A stretch of 64,000 nt of DNA from Knoxdaviesia capensis (Eukaryota; Ascomycota; Sordariomycetes; Microascales; Gondwanamycetaceae), in the NCBI GenBank assembly GCA_001510575.1, contig LNGK01000004.1, positions 663,989 to 727,988 of the forward strand, read 5' to 3'. The notes beneath the pieces were generated by a model, which made no database searches, had not been told where the DNA came from, and saw only the letters and a program-made list of their open reading frames with translations. Below are positions 36,549-49,300 of the stretch, one piece after another. A program made the translations under genes and the position numbers. Each line of letters opens with the position of its first letter. The stretch's first letter is position 1.

Positions 36549-38238
36549 TTAGACGGTCTGGGTGTTGTTCTCCCACTTGGCCGGGCCGACGACGTGGTGC
36601 TGCTGCTGGTCGTCCTGCGACGGCAGCCGCGCCATCTCGACGTTGGTGACGCGCTCGGTCTTGGGCAGGCGGAAGCCCATGAACGGGAGGTAGGCGCCGG
36701 GGTGGAAGAAGTTGTAGGTGACGCACACCAGGAGGATCGGGAGACTGTCGAAGGCGTACAGACTAGAGGGGGGAGGGGGGTAAACACAGCAGCAGTTGGT
36801 TAGTGGCGGGACGTTTGGGAGGGCAACAGAAGACAAGTGATGATAAAGGATGGGGTGTAAACTCACGTCCACTCGTGGGTCCAGATGTAGCCGTTGTGGC
36901 CGGTGGCGAACTCGACCTCTCGGTAGATGGACCGGACCTAGGCGGACGGGGAAGACGGGGAGTTAGTTACGGGTCATACTCACTCAAGAAAGCCCAGGCC
37001 CGGCTGTCCGGAGTTCTGCGGGGCCGGAAGTGGAGTCCCACGTGCTCAGCCCCCGGAAGAGCCCCAACCCGCAAGCCGGCACCGGCACCACCACCACCAG
37101 CGAACACCCCACCACAAACAACCGAAACCCAGCCAACCAACCAACCAACCCCCCCCCCCCCCCAAAAAAAAAAAAAAACATACCAAAATCAAGCTGCACG
37201 AAAAGTTGGTCGCCAGCAGCATCATACGCCAGTTAGGGTTGATCGGGCGGCGGGCGCCCTTGACGACGGCGCGCTTGGGGTGGGCCGGGTCGCGCTCGAC
37301 GCGCTGGTCGAAGAAGGTGCCGAAGGTGCGCGACGTGAAGTGGAAGCGCACGGCGACGAGGGTGAACAGGCCGAAGGCGGCGATCTGCAGCGTGACGCCG
37401 ATCAGCGCAATGTCGCGGCCGCGGCTGATGCGCTGCTCGGCGTTGTCGTCGGTCGCGCGCGTCGCCGAGATCATCACCGCGCCGATGAGCTGCAGGAGCA
37501 GCGCGATGATGTCGAAGCCGACGAAGATGGGGGTGATGAAGCGGGCTGGGAGGCGGAGAGCGGTTGTGTCAGTCCTAGTATGTTTTTTATCTTGTTTGAG
37601 TGTCTCTGTGGGGTCTTTTTTTTTTTCTTTTTTTTTTCTTGAGTCTCGGGGTGTTCTCCTTGCAAGCTGAGGCCCAACGAAGGAGCCCGGCAAAGGAGCG
37701 GCCCCGGGACGACCGGAACAAAGCACGGACTCCACCAATGACTTACGCGGAACCCAGAGGGTCTTGATATTGCGGCGGTCCGGGGGCGTCACCAGGAAGA
37801 CGATGCGGCCGAAGACAACGTAGATAACGCCGGCCATCAACACGGGCGCCAGCACGACGAGCGAGAACTGGACGACGAACAAGTTCCGGTTGGTCTGGTC
37901 TCCTATGGATGATACTCGCGCTCCGTATCCGACGAGTTCCACTGCAGGCGTTGATCAAACAGAACGACGTTAGTTTCCTCGCCCACGATGCCGTATCAGC
38001 ACAATCAACAGCCCAACAGAACAGGTGAGAGAAATGTGTCCGAGATTTCACAGGGAAGAGGCCCGAACATACTCAGAACCGAAAGCATCATGACCAGCCA
38101 CACCCACGAGGGGCGGAACTTGAACTGGTGGAAGATGGTCACGATGGCGCTGAGCCCGAACAGCACGGCGGCGACGATGGCCACCGGCCGGGACGGGTCG
38201 TACGGGTAGAACGAGAGCCGGGGGATGGAGGTGGGCAT
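36549..38238 (-). CDS. RTA1-family seven-helix membrane protein
   Basis: Five exons (38238-38073, 37941-37747, 37545-37184, 36937-36867, 36762-36549) give 335 residues. Proteins of the RTA1 family are fungal plasma-membrane proteins linked to lipid handling and resistance to sterol analogues such as 7-aminocholesterol. Seven hydrophobic helices are visible in order, beginning VAIVAAVLFGLSAIV (about 18-34). Family signatures are present: MELVGYGAR, LAPVLMAGVIYVVFGRI, FVGFDIIALLLQ, and the pair RSIYREVEFATG and EWTLYAFDSLPILL, which bracket the last loop. Four introns of 104-246 bp are needed to join these blocks. Intron 3 begins with a GTATGT donor and carries a T15-G13 homopolymer block. The tail after the last helix is polar and Gln/His-rich. 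The strand order with CDC25 upstream implies no shared promoter. Confidence 0.93.
37151..37178 (+). repeat. Poly-C/poly-A block in an RTA1 intron
   Basis: About 13 C followed by about 15 A lie in intron 3 of the RTA1-family gene, two bases from its donor. The block closely resembles that at 321-369. Confidence 0.85.
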
Positions 38239-40221
38239 GGCGACGACGACGAAAAGGGAGCGGCGGGGAAGGGGGACTATGGGGGAGTGTCCCTAAAGGT
38301 CGAGGATGAGGAGAAAGGAGAGACAAAAGAATAGCAACACCGAAAAAGGAAGAAGAAAAAAAAAGAAAAAAAAAGAAAAAAGGAAGGAAAACCAGGAAGA
38401 GGGAGGGGGAAGAGGCGAAGATATATAGAAAACAGAGGGTGGGAGCAATACGAGAACGCCTCTGATTATATATTCCATCCGTGAAGGGAAAGGTTTTGGT
38501 GAGTCCACGCAAGTCAGTCTTCCAGCCGGGGGGAAGGGCGCCCACCACCGGCGGCGGACTTTCCGGTCCACCGATATCTTGGTGCATTTTTGTTCCCTTT
38601 TTTTTTCTTTTTTTTTTCTCTTTGTTTCTGTGCTATCCGCCCCCCGTGGACCTCGCATCCTGGACTCACGAAAATCCAATCGACTGGGGGGTGGCAGCTC
38701 ATTTTAGTGCCGCCTCCCGCGTTGGGCACGCTCCCCCCCCACACACGACCAAACATGCAAGCGAGGCCGTCGTTGGATTATAGTACTGTAGTGTCGACGC
38801 CAGTATCGGGAGAGAGCGTGAGATAGGCCGTGTTTCTCAACTGACACTCCTGCGATACTTCCACGTGGTTGTATGTGAGGCGTGCCCAGGGCATCAACCG
38901 CCACTGAGTCTCGCCGGTATCGAGTGTTCGCCGGCTCGTAGTGCTGGCCCCCTTCGGTCAGCCGCACGTCAACCCGCCAAAAAACCCCCTCCATATCCAA
39001 GAACCGCCCACCAGACAGGGAACACATAGAACGAGCAGAAAAAAGAGTTTGTCTTGGCCCGCCCGCGTCGTGGCTGAGCACCGCCCACCTAAATGACTCT
39101 GCACTGGGTCCTTAGAAGACAATCCTTATCAATAGCCAAGAAATGCGGGATTCGAAGAGCCCCCTTGTTGACCGGCGGCGCGCCGACCACACCAAAAAAG
39201 ACAACGAAGCTTAAAGTTTGGGGGGTGGTCTCCAAAATTATCCCGTGTGCGGGTTTCGGGGATTCTGATGCATCCATGGGGCGGAGATACGGCGGTATGC
39301 CTGCAGAAAGCAGAGAAAAACGGGCGGGTCGTGCACTTACCTTGAGCACCACTTGACGATTCTGTCAATCTCGGGTCTGACGTAACGTCGGAATTTCACC
39401 ATGGTTCTTCTTGTAATCATCATCATTTTTGGCGCTGGCACCACAGCCAAAATTTTGGATCTTTGTCTAGGATAGCTACGCCGGTTGTCTCTTGACTCTA
39501 GGAGGACCTGCCGTCCAGCGAGCACTCGTCAACACCGGGCCCGCTGTTCGCACGAGTGTCTTTGGGAGGCGTTTCTGGGAGTGGGCTTGCGGCCTCACGC
39601 TTGTAGGGGGGACTTGCACCAGCAGCGCCGCCCGGCTCCCAGCCAGAACTGAAGGAGAGAAGAAAAAAAGATCGCAGAATAGCACACCGGATGCCTTCTC
39701 TCTCGAACAAGTATAGATCAGGACTTACAAGCACGAGCCCCCGCCCACCGAGACAGGAGTAAACATCTCGCGATAGGCAGGATACGCAGACTGAAATGCC
39801 CCGGCATGCATCCACCTACTACCACAACGGCAGGATCAGAAAACAACGATGCGGCGGGTGCGTTGGGACTCGAAGCAAGCAGTATCGTCGAGCGCGCCGT
39901 GAAGTCCCGGGATAGTTCCCTGCGGACCTCCACCTCGCAGGCGGCGTCCAGGACCGCCGGGGGATGGCTTCGGGTACTCGTCGCTGGAATAGATGGGACG
40001 GCCGGGAAGGGGATTGGTTTGTAAAGGGAAGCTAAACACAGTTAAAATACGATAAAACAAGCATAGAAAGTGCATTTAGTTTCTATATATAGGCTACCCG
40101 GGTTTAGAAAAAAAACTTAAGAATTTCTTTTTTTGAAAAACAAAAAAGAAAAAAAAAAAAGAAAAAAAAAGAAAAAGGTCGAAATTTGTGATTTACGCTT
40201 GGTAGTATGTTGGTTTAGTTG

Positions 40222-40239
40222 GTGTGTGTGTGTGTGTGT
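40222..40239 (+). repeat. (GT)n microsatellite
   Basis: Nine GT units in non-coding sequence. Confidence 0.85.
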
Positions 40240-40600
40240 CCACTACATATATTTACGTCACATACAAACCGCAGACCAGCCTGGAACTCTCTATCCTTCC
40301 TGACCCGAGAAGTCCCACCAACCAACTCATCACACACGCAGAATACCGAACAGGCACTACGCCGCAAGGGCCCCCTAGAAACACTAAACACAGAAAGGGT
40401 GCCATGGCGCGAGGCGTTACCCAATCCCGCCGCCCCACACTGCCTTTCCCATCCCAAAACAGGAATCATACCGCGAGGGGCCTTTCACACGGCATGCGAC
40501 ATCACACCCCCGATACCAAGACTGTGCGCACAGCACCATAATCATCTGTATGTACAGTAGACTGTCAGAGAACGTCTCGGATGGAACAAACGCCACCCGA

Positions 40601-40623
40601 ACACACACACACACACACGCACA

Positions 40624-40655
<32 letters not shown>
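40601..40655 (+). repeat. (CA)n microsatellite
   Basis: A CA repeat of about 55 bp with a few G interruptions in the middle. It is the longest dinucleotide repeat in the window and lies downstream of CDC25. Confidence 0.9.
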
Positions 40656-40658
<3 letters not shown>

Positions 40659-40952
40659 GCACGGATATACAACCCAAACAGCCATGAATTCAGAAATACG
40701 CGCCCAGAAACGCCCACTACAGAATAGATCGAGAGAAAAACGAACGGAAAAGGGTAGAAAGAAAAGAGAAAAAAAAAAACTATGCCCCAGTTCCCCCATC
40801 CCGCATCAACCCGCGACTCCTAAGACAGAGACAAGAAAGGTTTGATAATCCCAGGAACACAAAAAAAAGAACATCCAGAACGAGGGGGTCAGGAGAAAAC
40901 GTAAGGCAAAAAAAGGTGGAAGAATAGGAGAGTCGGGGGGGGAAAGAGAGAA

Positions 40953-40971
40953 AGAGAGAGAGAGAGAGAGG
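40953..40971 (+). repeat. (GA)n microsatellite
   Basis: Nine GA units downstream of CDC25. Confidence 0.8.
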
Positions 40972-41289
40972 GAAGATAATGGAAGAGCAGGTGGTGAGCT
41001 TGATGGGGGAGGAGGAATACGGAGTAACACGGAGCCCGGGTATGCCAAAAAGAACAAAAAGAAATAACAAAGATGCCAAGCAACAATTCATAATAGATTT
41101 CTAACCATCCTGCACGATACTCCCAACTCCTGGGAAAGTCGGGAGCATGTAAATGGCTGTTCCGGTCCAAGGTATCCCACAAAGTCCGCCAATACACACA
41201 AAAAAAAAAAAGGCGAACACGCCTTCACGAGATACACGTATCTCGAGAGCTGAGAGGAGAGGAAGAAGAGATCACGAGGGCCGCCGTAA

Positions 41290-44200
41290 CTATAGGAACC
41301 CAGACTCGGCCAACACGCTATTCAAAAAAAAAAGAACAAGAACATACAGGTTAGTAAAGCCCCCGAACCAACACCCCTAACCTCAGAACCCGGGAACCCC
41401 AAAAAAAGAAAACACTTACCGAACAATCTTCTCATCCTCGCGCTCGCGCGGCTCGACCGCCAAGCTCCGGTCGTACATCTCATGCACATCGCCCGCCGCC
41501 TGCATGTTGTTCAGGATGTAGTCCTGCAGCTCGGTGACCGGCTGCAGCGAGTAGCCGACGTTCTGGTACTGCTGGATGTCGCGGATCACCTCCGCCGTCT
41601 TGGCCCGCTTCGCAAAGTTGATCAGGTTCGCCTTCTTGATGATCGACGGGATGCCGTCCTCGATAAACGTCAGGTCCGTCAGGTACACGCCGAAGAACGG
41701 GATGCACGGCGGGTTCGCCGCATGCAGCGCCTCGCGGTACTCGCCAAAGTTGCGCGAGCTCGCCATCAGCTTGCGCATCGTCTCCAGCAGGTTCTGCGTG
41801 CGCTGCGGCACCTGGTCCCACGTGCGCTTCAGCCGCGCAATCGGCGCCGTGCCCAGCGCCGAGATGATCGATGTCAGCGTTGAGAAGTTGTTCAACATGC
41901 GGCATTTCTAAGAGACGAGGAGGCATATAGTCAGTCAGTAAAGGAACAACACCACAGAATATATATATAAGTGAAGAACTGCACGCCAAGGGAACTCACA
42001 TCGGCAACAGAAATAAAATGCTTGATCACCACCACGCGCTTGCGCACATCCATCTGCGCCAGAATCATCTCCGCCACCCAGTTGGTCATCTGGTTGGAGT
42101 GCAGGATCAGCGCCTTGACGTTCGGCGCCGGCTCCGGCTCGCCCTCTCCGACCTTCTTCTGCCACGTCTTGTTAAGACACTCGGTCGGCTTGATCTTGCC
42201 GTACAGCCGCGACTCCACCATGGTCAGCTGCCGCGCAAACTCCGTCACGTCAATGTCGAGGAACTTGAGCTTCTTCATGTTCTTCGGCATGATCGGCGCC
42301 GGCGTGTTCTGGTTGAAGTTCTGGATCATCCGCCGCGCCCCCACCTCCTTGCCGTTCAGCCGCTGCTCCAGCACCAGCATCAGCGGCGTCGACCCCGGCG
42401 TCTCCGCCGACTTGACCGTGTCCTTGGCAAACGTGTACACATCGCGGATGAGCTGTTGCGACTCCTCGTTCAGGTCCTCCATCCAGAAGTTGTCGAACCA
42501 GTTCTTCAGGATGTTCACCACGCGCACGCGGATGATCTTCTGCTTCTTCTCCCGCCACAGGTCGTACTCGTTTTGCAGCAGGCCGTCCGGAGGAACAATG
42601 CTGAAGCGGTGCACAAGAAGCTCGAACAGCTCGCGCGCCGTAGTGAAGGACCGGTAGGTGAGCAGGAAGGTGTTGTTGAAGCTCGAGTCGAGCTTGTCGT
42701 GTCGAGTAAGCTGCTCGACAAGGGCCTCCAGAGTTCCACCCTTGACGGTCGGAGTAATGGTCTTGGTGTCCCAGGAAATCTCGTGCTCCAGATCCAACTG
42801 AAGGAACGGAGGGCTATCCTCCACCTGCGGCGACGGATCCTCGCCAAAGATCTTCTTCACCTTGGACATGTCGCCCTTGCGGAAATTGCCCGCAACTTCG
42901 CTGTCAGCGAATGACTGGCCGGTGATCAGTGCCGGCCGCATCAGACCCGGCCGAGACTCCGAGCGCTGGTGGATGCGGTCATACGGAGCACCGCCGTCTC
43001 CGCGCCGCATATCGCGCTGCATGGTATCCTCGCGTGGCCGGCCATCGTACTGTGATGTCTGGAGGCTGATCTGGACCTGCTCGGAGAGGAGCTGCAGAGA
43101 GTATCCCAGATGGGCAGAGTTCTTCTCGAGAATGCCTGCGCATTGGCGGACGTAGTCAAGACGGTTCTCCAAAGCCTCGCCACGCACCTCCGACCATTCA
43201 TCGGCCAACGGGCCCGCAACGGCCTGGCACCCGAGAATCACATCGGAGATGTTGTCGTAGAGTGTTTGCTTGCTCATGACAAAGTCGGAGAGCTGGGGGG
43301 TCTGCATGGCACTTCCCAAGGTTGAAAGGTCGATAGACTCAATCAGCGAGATCCACGGCTTGAACATATCCAAAACTTTGCCTCCAGCAACACACACGTT
43401 GTTGCCGATGACTTCGTGGCGGTAGGGCGTGACGATCTTATCGGTGATGGCCAGGTTCTTATCAAGCTCACGAATGCTCGACACCAGCATGCGTTTCAGC
43501 TCGTCGAGGCGCTCGAGAACCTTGCCGTCAAGCGGAACACTGGGCTCCATCAGACCCTCGTCGTCGTCGAGGAAATTCGACGCCATGGGATCCCGCGGAA
43601 TGAGGCCGTTGTTCTGCCAGCTGCCGCCAGTTGCACTGCCGATAACAAAGCCGGGGAAGAGACGCGGAATCTCCTCGCCGCGTTGTTGTCTGGCAACCTC
43701 GACGTAGTTGAAAACGCCTTGGAACACGCCCTCGGCTTCGACAAGGCACTTTTGCACCGATTCGGCGTTGGGCCAGTCTGCCGCGGCAATGTGTGACGAT
43801 ATCACCAGCTTGGAGAACTTGGACATCATGTCTCGGAAATGCGGGTAGAGGGCCTTGTTCTGCGAGATGATCGACGGCTGGCCCGAGTGGTTATCGGTGG
43901 TTCCCGATCCGGCGGCCAGCAGCAGGCGGAGGTGGTCAGAGATGTCCTCGGCCCGCGCCACGTATTCGGCGCGGTTGTTGCTGGTGATGGCTTCGCGGTA
44001 GCGGTCGATGGCGCGCTTCATGTTTTGCACGAGACCGGGCCAGGTGAGGGACGGGGCGGTTCCGTCATCGAAAAAGGAATGTGAGATGGTGGCGGTGGGA
44101 GGGAGGTTGTAGCTGGCGCTGGTGAAGGAGGTGGCGGAAGCGATAAGAGGGGTTTGCGACATGCCGGGGCCGGCAGTGCTGGAGACGGTGTCGTTTCTAC

Positions 44201-45043
44201 CGCGAGTTTGCGATACAAAGCCGTTGATGGAGTCCATCGACTCTGAAGGAGACAGACCGTCATGGTTGAATGATCGTCGGCGGGTCTGCTAAGAAAGGGA
44301 AAAGGCGCAATTTGGGTTAGCAGCGATCCACACAAGCCTAAAGGGTGGAAAAAAGAAAGCAAGGGGAAAAAGGAAATATTTGGTCCCTTGCATACATAAG
44401 ATGTGTGTTGCGACATCAACGTCTCTCCATCCAGCTCAGAGGCGGAATTTGCAGAATCTTCATCCTCATCGGTGGTCAGGCCACTGGCCATAATTTCGGG
44501 CGGTGGCCGTGTGTTTTCGGGAAGAGACACGTTCATGCGATCGCGCGGGCCGGACTCGCTCAGCGACACGGGCGACTCTAGCGGCAGCTCGCTGCTCCGG
44601 TCGCCGGTCCAGGTGTTGTAGTAGAAGAGGCGGCCGTCGGCGGTGGCCTGCGGCACCCAGTAGTCGGCGCGCGACTTGTCGCCCAGCTGGGTGCCTTCCA
44701 GCGGCAGGCCCATGGGCCCGTCCTGCTCGGATTCGTTGTCGTCGTCGAAATTGTCGTCGTACACGTCGCCGTCGTCGGGCTCGTCGTCGACGTTGTCGAA
44801 CTGGGCCGGCACGGGGTTTTCCGGCACGTCCTCAGGGCCCATAATTACTTGGCAGTAGTTACTCGGGAACCAGCCCCGAACGCCATTGATGATGCCATCC
44901 CACCAGCCGCTTTCTAGTTGGTTGAGAACCTGGATGATGTCGCCCTCGTGGAAGCTCAAGCTCGTGCGATCGTCGGCGTCGTAGTCATAGAGGGCCCGCA
45001 CGTAGAGGCTGCCCGGGGGCGGGGCTGCGGCGATTCCGTTCAT
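41290..45043 (-). CDS. CDC25: Ras guanine-nucleotide exchange factor Cdc25
   Basis: Four exons (45043-44396, 44288-42000, 41907-41420, 41317-41290) give 1150 residues. Cdc25 loads GTP onto Ras and so drives the cAMP/PKA pathway. Domains in order: SH3 (about 12-68, ALYDYDADD ... WWDG ... GWFPSNYC), an acidic Asp-rich segment, a WW-like domain (about 128-154, YWVPQATADGRLFYYN), a long helical linker, the RasGEF_N domain (about 705-850, GGTLEALVEQL, TFLLTYRSF) and the catalytic RasGEF domain (about 900-1140; NFSTLTSIISALGTAPIARLKRTW, PPCIPFFGVYLTDLTFIEDG). The last exon is 28 bp: a GTAAGT donor, a TTTACTAACCTG branch region and an AATAG acceptor add VLAESGFL to EDEKIVR, as the conserved end of fungal RasGEFs suggests. 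Without that splice the donor itself reads CGG-TAA and ends the protein eight residues earlier. Exon 2 has a TAGCAG double acceptor. Confidence 0.95.
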
Positions 45044-46300
45044 GGCTGAACGGATATGGAGGAAACGATGGAGGCGTGGCGGTTATATGTGGGCGGCGCT
45101 ATAGCGTTGAGAAGGATGATGGCGAGAGAGGTTGGAGATGAGATGTGATGTTATGATATGATGTCTCGTCGTCGGGCTGCTTGCTTATCAAAGCTGGCGG
45201 AATGAGGAAGGAGGGACGGAGAGAAGATAGAGGAAGGAATGAAGGGGGGGGAAATGATGACTGTTCCAAAGGGTTTTTGAGTCTAGTGTCTACACAATCC
45301 AGGCTGGATCATGAGCATCGCGATAAGATCTAGAGACACAGAAAAGCCAGAACGGCCTCATGACATGATTGAGAGAAGGTTTGATATCAAGGCGGGCGGT
45401 AAAAATAAGGGAAGGAAAGCGAAGCGATTTCAGGGTTTTGTTCGTGGCGACGGTCGCGCCAAAAGCGTCAATCACAGAAGGGGCGGAGTCGATAAGGGGG
45501 GTAGTAGTAGTAGTAGGTATTCTTATTAGCTATTATTATTGTGAACCTCTTGCTGGGGGGCGTTTGGTTTTCGGGAGGAAGAAGAAGGGAAAGGCTGAGG
45601 AAAAGAGAAATGCCGTTGCGAGACACGAAAACGAAAAAGCTGATAGGGAAGCCGAAACTAATCTCTTTGTCAGCCCAAGACGGTATCGCGTTTGGGGGTG
45701 AGAGAGAGGGGAGGGGATCAAGTATTGCAGGGCAGACAGATGACACACAGCAGGCAAAAGGCGACTGTTTCTCAGAAGAGTTGCCGTTGGCCGTTGGCAA
45801 GGCGGGTTTGTGTTGGTTGTTTGTAAGGGGGCCCTGCTTCGTTTGTTGTGCAAAGAAAGGTGAAGAAGAAAAACGGCAAACGGCGGAGGGCGGGTAAGAA
45901 ATCGGTAGGGGGCTCACCAAAAAAAGAGAGAGCGAGAGAGAGGAGGGGTGATGAGCCAGGATATGGGCTGAGAGACCAAGAGACGAGGTGCTTGGGGGTT
46001 GGATGAGGCACAGAAACAGGAGCGACCGATGATGAATTGATGATGGTGAGAATTGAAGAAGAAAGACGGTGAAGACACAAGCTGAGAGAGGAAGAGGGAA
46101 ATGCAAAATAAAATAGAATAAAAATAAAAATAAAAGGAAAAAGAGAGCAAGGGAAAATAGGCGAGATCCCAAAGATGAAGCTGGAGTGGAAACTTGGATA
46201 AGCTGCAGCAGCCGTGGGGAGCCAGTTTTGGGCGGGAAGAAGAAGCAGCAGGAAGATGAGACGAGAGCGTGTGGCACACTTAACCTAGTGAAGCTGTGAA
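45044..46300. other. CDC25 promoter and leader region
   Basis: Purine-rich on the + strand, so pyrimidine-rich in CDC25 sense, with long CT tracts (about 45900-46170). This fits a long fungal promoter and leader. Open frames here are low-complexity Phe/Ser/Leu runs on the minus strand. No gene is supported. Confidence 0.55.
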
Positions 46301-49300
46301 TGATAGAGCAGAGTTGCGACCTCCCAGCGAGAATGGAAGCGCAAAGAGCACACTATGGAATTTCTCTGCTCTGTGGGCTGGCGATCCACGCTCTCTCTTT
46401 CTACGGAGGATCTCGTGTGAAGATACTAGACTAGAAATAATGATGAAAATTTTTATTCGATTTTACCATCATCCATTTTTTTTTGTCCTTTGGATGCTTG
46501 CCTTTCCTGTCTCCATCTCTCGCCCCGAGATCTGAGCACGCATAAGACGAGCGGGGAGCAGCAGCAAGCCAGCCACAAACGCACAGCAAAGGTGAAGCCA
46601 GAATATCTATCCAGCACCGATAGGGATAAAGTCCATTCGACACTGTGCATTACGGGGACCGGAGAGCAAGGCCGCAGCAAAAAACGTACCACCTCCAAGT
46701 GGGATAGTGGGGTCCGTTACAGGCATGCAGGCCCTAAATCCAGGCTCCTGTAAGCAAGAGAGCACAGTGTGGCTACGGCCAAAGCCCACTGTTTTTAGGG
46801 GGCAAGGCGGGGAAGGAAAGGATGCAAAAGAACAGAATCGAGGCGTTTTTTTGGTGGGTGCACGCGAAAGGACAAAAACACCGCACACAACCAGGCGTGA
46901 TTGGCCACCGACGCCTCAAACACGGCTGCTGACTACTCTTCGTCCCCGCCACAGCCCGCACAGTTTGGTGTTTCGGTGTGCACACTGTGGCTTTGGGCGC
47001 CTTTGCTGGGCCAGGGACTGCACAGTGCGGGCTGCTTCCTGTCTTTTTTTCTTCTCTTTTTGGCATTTCCCATCGCATGAATATTTGGTTGTCGTTCTTC
47101 GTCTCGAATTTCTCACACACACTCCAACAAGAAATCCTCGGCAAAAACCGTGCGTTCGTTCATTTTCCTCCCTCCTGTTTTGGTCGACTTATATCCGTCC
47201 CGCCGCCCGGTTTCTTTTGCTGCGTTTGGTGGCTATCGGCCATGGCTGCTGCATCCAGCCGGTTCGGCATTTTTGGGGGTTGGTCTCTGGCGCAGCAAGG
47301 GCCTTTTTGTTGGTGTGTTTTGGAGTTGTTGGTCCGTTCGGGTGGTGAAAACGCCGTGAGATGCACGCCAAACTCGCCGGTTTTTGGTTGGGTTTGCTCA
47401 AACACGCAAGTTCTCTGTGCGTTGTCCCGTGCTGCTGGTTCCTCCATCGGCGAACACAAACACACGCGCACACACTCGGCGCGTTGATCCGTTGCTGCGT
47501 CTGCCCGCACTGGCCGTTTGTGAAGAGTGAGAGGAGAGGACCGAGTCTGTCGTGTGTTGGCAGTCAGTCGTCGTGCGTCTGCATCGCAGGCCCAGCGCAG
47601 TCCCGCATCCACGTTTGCTTCCTGTCCGAGGGTTGGCTCTGGAGTACAACCGTGACGACGGGTCTGAGAACCGTGGTTTGTGACACACGCAAACTCTGGG
47701 TTGGACGGTGTGTTCTGCTCTCCCGCCTCAGCTCTAATCTGGGGACCCAAGGCGGGGCAGACGGACCACGGAAGAGAGCACACGAGAGCTGGCCAGAGAG
47801 ATGATTGTACTCCTCGTACAGTCGAGTGTGTATCACCCTAGGGCAGTACCTTCACTCTGTTGCCTTTCATCTCGCTCTGTCTCTTGTCCATCCATTTCCC
47901 CGCCTCCACGTTTCTTCACATACCGGCTGATCTCGAGACACGCACACGGATGTACCCCGGATGTGTGGCGATCACGGCCACCAGCCAACAACCCCAAACC
48001 CCCCCTTTTTATCCTTCCATTTCCATGCACGCCCGCCCGCCAACACTAATACACTACTACCTGTTACTGGAAGGGCAAGCCCGGGCGACGCGTTGCGGCA
48101 GTCGGTACGTTGTACGTCTTGGAGTCGCCATGGCCGGATGAAGTGGCAGAGCCGGTTTTGGAGGGGTAAAGCCAGTGGTATGCGTGCGTGTGTTCAACTC
48201 AACCCACAAACACCAGCAGAATCCGAGAGTCCCGTAGTTGGGTGATTGTAGTTCAGTGCACGCGTAGGTGCCCTTTTGGAGCACGCCGGCCAGTTGGAGT
48301 TCCCTAGTTCCCCAGACTCCGACCAACTCGCCGCCCACCGATCAACTGCACCTATCTCCCAACCGAGCCCCTCCCTCCGTTTCGGGGGGCGGCAAATCAT
48401 GGGGGTAAGCTTTTTGTTGACGCCCTTTTTAGTGAGTAGAGGGGTGCAGGTGGCCGAGCGGACATTTTAGTTTCGTACCAAAAAAAACACCACGCCGGTG
48501 TTTTTCCCTTCAAAATACATAGCTAAAGGAGGGGGAATACATAGAGCTGTTCGGCTATACGGTAGCTGGTTTTGGCCTCCTGGGTTGTCCCCTCATGATC
48601 GGTCTGGGGAAAGTGGAGGAAGGCGGCCCGGACGGATATAGGCACGTCCGGGCTGGAGATGCATGCTGGACATTTGCTGCAATATATTCGCAATTGCCGC
48701 ATAACATGTGCAGATAGAACGTATGTCTGTATCAAGTACCAGTATGTACGTACCGTATATGAATGAAAAGAACATCCAAATTCACATGTGCAGCTTAGAG
48801 TTCTAGCATCTGAAAAGCAACACCCTCGAAGATGTCTGCTTCCTTGCACCCAGACCTACCGACACGCAAGAGGAATCACAGAACAATCGCACATCAGTAG
48901 CAATAAATAAACACCAACTGCGGTGTGAAGATATTGCATACGGCACAACACGAGCTCACCCATCTCTATTCATAACGGAGAATGTTTCCCGACCTTCCCA
49001 GAGTAGGTACCAGGAGCACTTCCATGTCGATATTCACATTTTATACCGGCCCCTGCAGTGTATGATAGCACGCCCCCCGGTAGAACACTGTCTATTCAAT
49101 CTCTCAGAGCCCTGCACAACATCAGATGAGTTCGGGTTGTGGAAGCAGGAATCCGGAAACAGGATAAACAAAAGAGGCGAACATAAAAAAGATCCCTTCC
49201 CTCTATATTTCCCAGGCCCATGCCATCGAAGAACACCCTGCTTACCGGCCCCCGACCCGTCGTCAACAACGAAGAATTTCACGGCTGTGGATCATATCAT

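Larger units (their letters stand above)
38239..41289. other. Intergenic region between RTA1-like gene and CDC25
   Basis: The 3.05-kb gap is purine-rich at 38280-38420 (promoter of the RTA1-like gene) and carries (GT)n, (CA)n and (GA)n repeats. A GC-richer island at about 39350-40075 has minus-strand open segments bounded by GTAAGT donors and pyrimidine-rich acceptors, with a TATATATA box at 40084-40091, but no family could be recognised. It is described as a finding rather than called as a gene. Confidence 0.5.

Noticed and set aside
48447..48485. tRNA-like 5' half: GGTGGCCGAGCGG with a good A box
   Set aside because: No anticodon arm, B box or acceptor pairing follows; at best a tRNA fragment.
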